A DNA stretch of 40,701 bases from the NCBI GenBank assembly GCA_964583765.1, contig CAZOWW010000037.1, positions 1 through 40,701 on the forward strand, read 5' to 3'. Under the pieces are notes generated by a model. That model ran no database searches. It saw only the letters and a program-made list of their open reading frames with translations, and was not told the DNA's origin. Origin of the DNA: CAZOWW01 sp964583765 (lineage in GTDB: Bacteria > Actinomycetota > Actinomycetes > Actinomycetales > Kineosporiaceae). Below, piece by piece: positions 34,823 to 40,701 of this stretch. Each line of letters starts with the position of its first letter. Within the stretch, counting starts at the first letter, position 1. Made by a program: the position numbers and the translations under genes.

Positions 34823-35056
34823 GTGCCTTCGCCCAAGGACCCCGGCCCGGCCCGGCCCGAGCTGCCACCGCTGCCGAACCGTGATCGTGAGGCGGTCGTC
34901 ACCGGCATCGTCATCTGGGCCGTGCTGGGGGTCGTCGCGCTCGTCGGATACCCCTGGTTGAACCGGCACGGTCACGGCTGGCTGGTCTGGACGCCACCGG
35001 TCGCCGACCTGCTCGGCCTGTACGGCCTGCGGTACCTGCGCCGCCGCACCTCCTGA
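34823..35056 (+). CDS. DUF2530-like small membrane protein
   Basis: A 77-residue protein with two membrane segments: AVVTGIVIWAVLGVVALVGY and, after NRHGHGWLVWTPP, VADLLGLYGLRYL ending RRRTS. The layout (Pro-rich N-terminus, REAVVTGIVIWAV, HGW-W, a closing G-YLRRR) fits the actinobacterial DUF2530 family as I remember it. Start GTG 34823; the ribosome-binding site is weak. No function is known. It is separated from the ArfA-like gene by a terminator, so it is probably its own unit. Confidence 0.75.
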   Translation: MPSPKDPGPARPELPPLPNRDREAVVTGIVIWAVLGVVALVGYPWLNRHGHGWLVWTPPVADLLGLYGLRYLRRRTS

Positions 35057-35120
35057 GCCGCCGAGGCACTCGGCCGCGCAGCCATCGCAGCCACCCGGCG
35101 GGACACCCCCGACCGGCCGG

Positions 35121-37307
35121 TCAGCCCCCGAGGATCCCGGCGAGCGCGACGTCCGCCGCCCCGCGGAACTCCTCGTCCTGGTCGACCGTGGTCACCCGTC
35201 CGCCCAGCAGAATCCGCCGACATCGATCACGCCAGGCGCGCAGGAATGGCACCGCCTCGGCCGCGGGTGCTCCGATCTCGCCGAGATGGCGCATCACCAC
35301 CGGCCCTAGGGAGGCGATCTCCAGTTCGGCGAGGAGAACCGGTAGCGCGGGGCCGGGATCCCCGGTGATCCGCCAGTAGGCGTGAGCCGCCGCAACCCGC
35401 TCGTGCGCCCACCGGGCCGCCAGACCGCCGCGGACTCGCGGCAGGAAGGCCTCGGCGAGCGGACCGAACTCCGCCAGCGCCTCGAAGAACTTGTGCCACC
35501 CGCCCGAGCCGGACTCGCCCTGGGCACGCAGGACGTCGAGCGCGGTCCCGGTGTCCCCGCCCGACCGCCAGTACGCCACGACATACGTCGCGCACCACGG
35601 ATCCTCCCGGCAGGTCTCGAGGACCTCGCCGAGTCGATCGACGACCTGTGACGCCAGCGGATGTTCCGGGGACGTCGCGGCCACCAACGCCTCGATCAGG
35701 CACTCGTTCCGGTCGATGCGGGTCAGCAGGTCCAGCAGCACCGGGACCAGGGCCGCCGCGCGGGGCCCCCAGCCGGCCAGTGCGCGCAACGTGCCCGACA
35801 GCCGGGGGTCGTCGTTCACCGATCGAGCCGGCGGGAGCGGCGGCGCGGTCCACAGGTACCCCTCGATCACCGGGACGAGGACGTCGACGTGGTCGACCAT
35901 GCCCCCCAGCACCCGGCGCCAATCGGGCATGACCGCCCCCGAGCGCGCCACCCGCAGCAACGGGTCGAGGCAGCGGACATCGCCGAGCCGTCCGAGGCAG
36001 GTCAGCGCGGCGCCCACGAGCCCCACCTCCGGGTCGTGCGGTCGGGGCGAGGGCGGCGTGGCGGGCACCCGGTCCAGGTCGAACCGCTCCTGGGCCGCGT
36101 CGAGAGCCGCCACGAGAGCGTCCGCGGCCGGAGCCAGCAGCCCGGCCGCGTTGTCCGCGAGCACGGCCGCCGTGCGCGCACGCACCGAGGGTGCCGTGTC
36201 CGCGAGCGCCGGTGCGAGCACCGGCAGGACCGAGGGGGCGGTGTCCCGCCAGCGGTACAGGAGCAGACTTCCCCAGGAGACGGCTGCCTCCCGGCGACGG
36301 ATCTGCTTCGCGGACAGCTCCTCCCGGATCGCCGCCACGCTGCCGGTCAGGTCGGTCCCCACCCCGCGCACGATGATCTCGTGCACGCCACTTCCCCGCC
36401 ACGGGGTGCGGTCCAGACCGGGCACGTTCTTGTCCAGAGACGCGGCCACGAGCGACATCACGGGTGCCGAGATCGGGCCTGCCCAGCTCTGGCGGCCCAG
36501 GGCGATCGCGGCCGCGGTGCGGGTGCCTGTGTCCGTGCTCCCGAGCGCCTGGACCAGGGCCTCGGGCACCCGGGCCGCTGCGGCCCGCGCCCCCGTTGCG
36601 GGGGCGACCTGCGACATCCGGGAATCCGGCCCGAGCTCCCCCGGCACCGCCTCCGTGGCCTCGGCGGACGGACCGAGAACGGCGGCGGCCAGCTCGCCGG
36701 CTGCCAGCACGGCGCCGATCCTGGCCACGCGGTCCTCCTCCACCGGGAGCCGCGCGAGCAGTGGGTCGATCGACCGACCGGCCTGTTCCGGCAGGGCCGC
36801 CAGAAGGTAGGCCGCGGCCGCCCGGACCCGCGGGGTGGGGTCCTCCAACGCGGCCAGGTACTCCTCGACACCGGCGGCGACGGCGTCCCGGGCATCGATC
36901 GCGGCTCTGCGCTCCGCCGCCAGTTCCTCGGGCGGAGGGGTCGCGACGAAGTACCGACGCGAGCGCTGGTCACCGGGGCCCTCCCCGCAGGCGATCTCCC
37001 GGAGGAGGACCAGGATCTCCTCCCGCCGCGGACCGCCTGGGACAGCGGCCACCGCGCGCAGGAACGGGACCGAGGGCGCGGTCGCCTCATAGACCGTGCC
37101 GTCGTGGCAGATCGCGTACTCCAGCCGTCCCAGGGCCGAGCCCACCGCCGCGGACCGGCCCGAGGCGAGGTCCCGCAGCAGCTCCGGGATCGGGCCCACG
37201 GACTCCGGACCCCGACGCAGGGACGCCCAGTCCACTTCGTCGAGACCGGTCAGCGGATCGCCCGGACCGGGAGCCAGGTGTCCTCTCTCCCCGCCACCAC
37301 CCATCAT
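35121..37307 (-). CDS. HEAT-repeat protein
   Basis: A 728-residue soluble protein built of alpha-helical HEAT-type repeats: ALEDPTPRVRAAAAYLLAAL, LGSTDTGTRTAAAIALGR, LADTAPSVRARTAAVLADN, FLPRVRGGLAARWAHERVAA and LASLGPVVMRHLGEIG-like units. The opening DEVDWASLRRG and the block YEATAPSVPFLRAVAAV recur, from memory, in a widespread actinobacterial family of unknown function. Such proteins are scaffolds; no enzyme motif is seen. Start ATG 37307 (two ATGs in tandem) has GGAAGGGG upstream. It lies 69 bp after the sacsin-like ATPase on the same strand, so they may be co-transcribed. Confidence 0.85.
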   Translation of the reverse strand: MMGGGGERGHLAPGPGDPLTGLDEVDWASLRRGPESVGPIPELLRDLASGRSAAVGSALGRLEYAICHDGTVYEATAPSVPFLRAVAAVPGGPRREEILVLLREIACGEGPGDQRSRRYFVATPPPEELAAERRAAIDARDAVAAGVEEYLAALEDPTPRVRAAAAYLLAALPEQAGRSIDPLLARLPVEEDRVARIGAVLAAGELAAAVLGPSAEATEAVPGELGPDSRMSQVAPATGARAAAARVPEALVQALGSTDTGTRTAAAIALGRQSWAGPISAPVMSLVAASLDKNVPGLDRTPWRGSGVHEIIVRGVGTDLTGSVAAIREELSAKQIRRREAAVSWGSLLLYRWRDTAPSVLPVLAPALADTAPSVRARTAAVLADNAAGLLAPAADALVAALDAAQERFDLDRVPATPPSPRPHDPEVGLVGAALTCLGRLGDVRCLDPLLRVARSGAVMPDWRRVLGGMVDHVDVLVPVIEGYLWTAPPLPPARSVNDDPRLSGTLRALAGWGPRAAALVPVLLDLLTRIDRNECLIEALVAATSPEHPLASQVVDRLGEVLETCREDPWCATYVVAYWRSGGDTGTALDVLRAQGESGSGGWHKFFEALAEFGPLAEAFLPRVRGGLAARWAHERVAAAHAYWRITGDPGPALPVLLAELEIASLGPVVMRHLGEIGAPAAEAVPFLRAWRDRCRRILLGGRVTTVDQDEEFRGAADVALAGILGG

Positions 37308-37376
37308 CGACGCCCCTTCCCTGGCTCACGATGTCCGCCGCCGGATCAGGCCCACCACCGGACGGTGCCCGCCGCC

Positions 37377-40300
37377 TCAGAGCTCCTGGATCGCGGCCTC
37401 GGCGAGCAGCCCGGCCAGGGCGTCGGACTCCGACAGCGCGGCGGCCAGCACCGCCCGGCAGGACCAGTTGCCGCCGGCCCAGGCCAACCCCCGCGCCAGC
37501 CCGTCCGTCGTGGCCGCGTGCACGACGGCCGAGGGGCCGGTGCCGTCGACCCACCAGTCGACGTCCTCGCCGTCCACCAGGAGCCGGTCGTGCTCGCACC
37601 ACCGGCGCACCGGATGCGGGACGAGCAGCGGCAGCAGACCGGCCACCGACGACGGCAGCTCCACGATCTGGCCGGCGTCCGGGCCGTCCTCGACGACCTC
37701 CCCGTCCACCTCGTCCGCCGCCAGGGCCACGTCGAGCAGTTCCGCGAGCGCGGCTCCCCGGCCTGCGGGGGCCAGGACGGGTTCGCCGAGCCCGTGCAAC
37801 TGGAGCAGCGGCGGGGAGTCGACCACCACGGCGTCCTCCGCGGCCACCACCCGGGTGCCCAGGCCGTCCAGCACGCGGACGCCGTCGGGAAGGGATCCCG
37901 CGGCGTCGACGATCGGCAGGTCCGAGAGCCGGCGCCAGAGGGCCACCGCGTCGGTCGCGTCCAGCTGCACCGAGGGGTCGGCGAGCCGGCGCAGGACGGC
38001 GGGCACGGCCTGCGCGTCCAGCTCCGCGAGGTCGTCGAACACCCCGAGGGCGGACCGCAGCGACGGCGGGAGCCCGGCCAGTTCGTCCCCGCAGGACGGC
38101 AGGAGGGTGGCGACCGGGCCGTCGGCCCCCGGCCCCGCGACGGCCCCCTCCCCCGCGGTCAACTCCTGACGCAACCACCAGGCGGTGTAGGAGGGCACGC
38201 GGAGCACACTGCCCCCCGCGACGACCCGAGCCGGTTCGGTGATCGCCGCGTGCACCTCGTGCGGGCCTTCCCGGACGATGCCGGCCACCATCCGCGGCAG
38301 GTATCCGGGCCGCACCAGGTCGAGATCCCGCAGCGCGGCGACGTCGGTCAGCACCGCCTCCACCGGGTCCGCGCCCCGAGCCCGCACGAGGGCCGCGACC
38401 AGATCCGTCCACTCCGCCCAGCCGTCCAGTTCGGTCGGGTCCTGACCGGGATCGGCCTCGGCGGCCAGCGCCGCCTCGAGCGGGAACTCCTCCCGCCGGA
38501 GCAGGCTCAGCGAGGTCAACACCCCCAGCGCGGCGAGGACCGGTTCGAGCCACCGTTGCGTCACCGTTGCGGCGACCGGGGTCACCTCGTCGAGGTCGAG
38601 CCAGTCCGCGGCCCGGCTGCCGGGCAGCACCAGGCCCCCGGCGGGGACCGGCTCCCCGGCCGCGTCCGGCAGCGGCACCTCCGCCAGCCACGGCAGGTCT
38701 CCCGGGCGCAGGGTGCCCGCGTCCACCGCCGCCTCGACGAGCTGCAGCACCGCCCGGACCGTGGGGGTGAGCCCGTCCTGGTCGGCCGGACCCACCTGCG
38801 CGACCGGTTCCGGGACCCCGTCCGCGCCCTGGTCCGTACTCGTCTCCCGGAACCGGGCCGCGGGATCGAAGGGTTCGTCGTCGAGGTCGTACCGCGCCGA
38901 GACGTCGCCGTCACGCGCCGCCTCGGCCACCGCCGCCCGCACCTGCTCGAGGTCGAGCGCGCCCCGCGCGTCCACCTCCTGAACGCCGAGGCGCCGGAGC
39001 AGGTCGTGCCCGGCCCGCGGGTCGACCACCCGCACTCCCAGGTGCGCCAGGGCTCGTGCCTGGGTGTCCCCGACGGCCAGCACGGCACCCCGCGCGCCCC
39101 GGACCACCCGGCCGTCCGCCAACGGCACGGGCAGTCCCGCGAGGTCCTCCCGGCCGTCCGGGGAGTCCGCGAGCGGTGCCAGTGCGGCGTAGCGGGCCCG
39201 CCACTCCTCGGGGGAGCCGGCCGACGGCAGCCCGTCCACCAAGTCGGCGACCGGCAACCGGGGCACGCCGAGGGCGGCCAGTGCCGCGGCCGCGGAGGCG
39301 GGGGCCGCGACCAGACCGGTCCGGGCGGGGGCGAGCGCGCACACCACGTCGGTCATCGTGCCGGCCGGTGGGGCCACGGCCGCCGCGTCCGAGGGGCACA
39401 GCAGCTCGCCGGTCGCCGCCGCGCGCAGCAGGGGGGTGGCGGCGAGGGCACGCACGGACGCCTCCCGGAGGCGGGCGTCGAACTCCCCGGCCGGCAGTCC
39501 GACCGGGACGTAACGCCAGAGGTCCTCACCGTCCCGCACCCGTTCGGCGACGAGGTCGGCCCAGCCGCGGGCGGCCTCGGCGACGAGCACGGAGGTCACC
39601 GTCCCGGGCGCCACCTGTCCCCGGCTGGACTCCACGGGGAAGGCCCCCACGAGGATCCCGGGCCAGGACATCGGCTCGCGGGTGGCGGTCGGCGCGTACA
39701 GGACGCCGGACAACCCGGGGTCCCTGCCGTCCCGGGGCAGCGCCCAGGTCACCTCCCAGTCCAACCGGTGCCGCTCCTCGACCGGACGGTCGCCCAGCTG
39801 CTCCGGCGTCCACCGTCCGTGTCTGCGGTGGACGTGCCAGCGCTCGGCCACGTCCCGGAGGACGACGGGAGCCTGGTCCGGCAGCTCCACCCGAATCTCC
39901 GCGAGGGCGGGCAGGCCCAGGAGCAGGGCGTCGTCGAGTTCCGCCAGCCACCGGCGCGCGGCGTCGACGGCCGGGCCGTCGCGCAGGGGCAGTCGCACCA
40001 GGGTGTCGTATCCCTCCGGCGCGACGCCCTCGGCCGGGAAGGGCAGGCGCAGCACGGGCAGGTGTCCCCGCCGGCGCGCGAGCTCCGCAGCCAGCTCGGG
40101 CGCACCGTGCGCGTCGGCCAGGAGGGCCTCGCGGGAGGCGTCGACATCGAAGCGCACGCCGCGCCCGTGACCGAGCACTTCCGGACGGTCGGTGAGGGCC
40201 AGAACCGCGGCGAAGCCCACCCCGAACCGGCCGATGGTCCCTTCCTCCCGTTTAGCGGAGGCCCGCAGGGTGGCCAGGGCCTGTACCCCGTCGGAGTCCA

Positions 40301-40589
40301 ACGGCCGGCCGGTGTTGGCCGCCTCCAGGACCGGCGGTCCGTCGGGGTCCTGCCGCAGGCGGAACAGCAACCGGCCGGGGAGGTCCGTCCGGGCAGCGGC
40401 GTCGGCGGCGTTCTGCGCGAGTTCGACCAGGGCCCGGTCCCGGTACCCACCGAGCACGAGCTCCTCCTCGGCATTGGCGTCCTCCCGGAACCGCGCCGGG
40501 GAGGACGCCCAGGACGCCAACACCCGCTCCCGGAGATCCGCCGTGCCGAACGGGTCCACCTGCGCCGGGTCCTGCCACGATCCGTCCAT
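37377..40589 (-). CDS. Sacsin/Hsp90-like GHKL ATPase
   Basis: A 1070-residue protein with an N-terminal Hsp90-like (sacsin-type) ATP-binding domain: the N-box RALVELAQNAADAA, then LEAANTGRPLDSDGVQAL and the glycine box EGTIGRFGVGFAAVLAL. The remaining 800 or so residues have no motif I recognise; WTDLVAALVRARG and the repeated Leu/Ala-rich blocks suggest a helical scaffold. Start ATG 40589 is chosen because the family homology begins at FGTADLRERVLASW; the frame is open further upstream. Sacsin-like ATPases are common in actinobacteria and presumed to be chaperones. Some relatives occur in defence islands. The neighbouring genes here look like housekeeping genes. Confidence 0.85.
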   Translation of the reverse strand: MDGSWQDPAQVDPFGTADLRERVLASWASSPARFREDANAEEELVLGGYRDRALVELAQNAADAAARTDLPGRLLFRLRQDPDGPPVLEAANTGRPLDSDGVQALATLRASAKREEGTIGRFGVGFAAVLALTDRPEVLGHGRGVRFDVDASREALLADAHGAPELAAELARRRGHLPVLRLPFPAEGVAPEGYDTLVRLPLRDGPAVDAARRWLAELDDALLLGLPALAEIRVELPDQAPVVLRDVAERWHVHRRHGRWTPEQLGDRPVEERHRLDWEVTWALPRDGRDPGLSGVLYAPTATREPMSWPGILVGAFPVESSRGQVAPGTVTSVLVAEAARGWADLVAERVRDGEDLWRYVPVGLPAGEFDARLREASVRALAATPLLRAAATGELLCPSDAAAVAPPAGTMTDVVCALAPARTGLVAAPASAAAALAALGVPRLPVADLVDGLPSAGSPEEWRARYAALAPLADSPDGREDLAGLPVPLADGRVVRGARGAVLAVGDTQARALAHLGVRVVDPRAGHDLLRRLGVQEVDARGALDLEQVRAAVAEAARDGDVSARYDLDDEPFDPAARFRETSTDQGADGVPEPVAQVGPADQDGLTPTVRAVLQLVEAAVDAGTLRPGDLPWLAEVPLPDAAGEPVPAGGLVLPGSRAADWLDLDEVTPVAATVTQRWLEPVLAALGVLTSLSLLRREEFPLEAALAAEADPGQDPTELDGWAEWTDLVAALVRARGADPVEAVLTDVAALRDLDLVRPGYLPRMVAGIVREGPHEVHAAITEPARVVAGGSVLRVPSYTAWWLRQELTAGEGAVAGPGADGPVATLLPSCGDELAGLPPSLRSALGVFDDLAELDAQAVPAVLRRLADPSVQLDATDAVALWRRLSDLPIVDAAGSLPDGVRVLDGLGTRVVAAEDAVVVDSPPLLQLHGLGEPVLAPAGRGAALAELLDVALAADEVDGEVVEDGPDAGQIVELPSSVAGLLPLLVPHPVRRWCEHDRLLVDGEDVDWWVDGTGPSAVVHAATTDGLARGLAWAGGNWSCRAVLAAALSESDALAGLLAEAAIQEL

Positions 40590-40701
40590 CCGGCCAGCAT
40601 CCCTGATCCCGGGGGACGGCGACACAGCGGGCGCGCAGGTGACGTGCGGCTGGGCGCCAAAACGGCAAAACGTGTTGGTGGTTGCTGCCCACACCCCACC
40701 A
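40590..40701. promoter_or_regulatory. Upstream region of the sacsin-like gene (window edge)
   Basis: It contains AAAACGGCAAAACG (40659-40672), an AT-richer direct repeat of CAAAACG, and a 6-bp inverted repeat TGGTGG/CCACCA at the very end. It is probably the promoter region of the ATPase gene and perhaps of a divergent gene outside the window. There is no tRNA. Confidence 0.35.

Noticed and set aside
37377..40589. Anti-phage defence system built on the sacsin-like ATPase
   Set aside because: No effector, nuclease, protease or mobile-element context; flanking genes (DUF2530-like, HEAT, ArfA-like, marR) look like ordinary chromosomal genes.
40676..40701. tRNA-like CCACCA end at the window edge
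   Set aside because: No cloverleaf arms can be built on either strand; it is only a 6-bp inverted repeat.

Overview
The window is GC-rich DNA (about 70% or more by eye) with many GTG starts and dense, short-spaced genes. It is typical of a filamentous or soil actinomycete. Three secreted proteins carry CBM2 modules joined by Thr-Pro linkers: a GH10 xylanase, a GH9 cellulase and a non-catalytic two-CBM protein. Together with IdeR, citrate synthase 2 and an ArfA-like OmpA protein, they point to a plant-biomass-degrading actinobacterium. A Kineosporiaceae or Cellulomonas-like lineage is my guess; nothing in the sequence proves it. I see no tRNA, rRNA, CRISPR array or intact insertion sequence.

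Layout, left to right. (1) 1-6.0 kb: the IdeR/DtxR N-terminus cut by the window edge, a divergent photolyase, a malonic-semialdehyde-reductase-type nitroreductase, a convergent MFS exporter, and citrate synthase 2. The gap between nitroreductase and exporter holds a possible promoter, a strong Shine-Dalgarno with a 12-codon frame, and a compact three-way-junction fold. (2) 6.1-9.9 kb: two minus-strand secreted CBM proteins, one a GH10 xylanase, separated by strong hairpin terminators. (3) 10.4-15.8 kb: serC overlapping an MFS gene, then a rifampin phosphotransferase behind a run of degenerate repeats. The 3' end of that gene abuts the N-terminal remnant of an M16 peptidase. (4) 16.0-19.5 kb, minus strand: an L,D-transpeptidase, a METTL25-like methyltransferase, and a secreted propeller-like protein that overlaps the methyltransferase by 4 bp. 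(5) 20.0-22.7 kb: a GH9-CBM3c-Fn3-CBM2 endoglucanase with a promoter that overlaps a 12-bp inverted repeat. (6) 23.1-25.9 kb: codB and codA, convergent and overlapping by 20 bp; codB follows a leader with mutually exclusive hairpins. (7) 26.1-29.0 kb: a CPBP membrane protease homologue and a secreted S53 sedolisin. (8) 29.1-32.3 kb, minus strand: a MarR regulator and an MFS exporter that overlap, then ahpC and ahpD that overlap, with a palindromic MarR-type operator in front. (9) 32.5-35.1 kb: an ArfA-like membrane operon with a DUF2530-like protein. (10) 35.1-40.6 kb, minus strand: a sacsin/Hsp90-type ATPase and a HEAT-repeat protein.

How they fit together: the carbohydrate-active enzymes and the S53 protease form a secreted polymer-degrading set. 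CodB and CodA form a pyrimidine (or related base) salvage pair. The MarR/MFS/AhpCD block looks like an export and peroxide-defence unit. Rph is expected to give rifamycin resistance. Five gene pairs are joined by GTGA overlaps, so translational coupling is common here. The most novel-looking signals are non-coding: the structured codB leader (23010-23096), the three-way junction (3344-3418) and the repeat array before rph.
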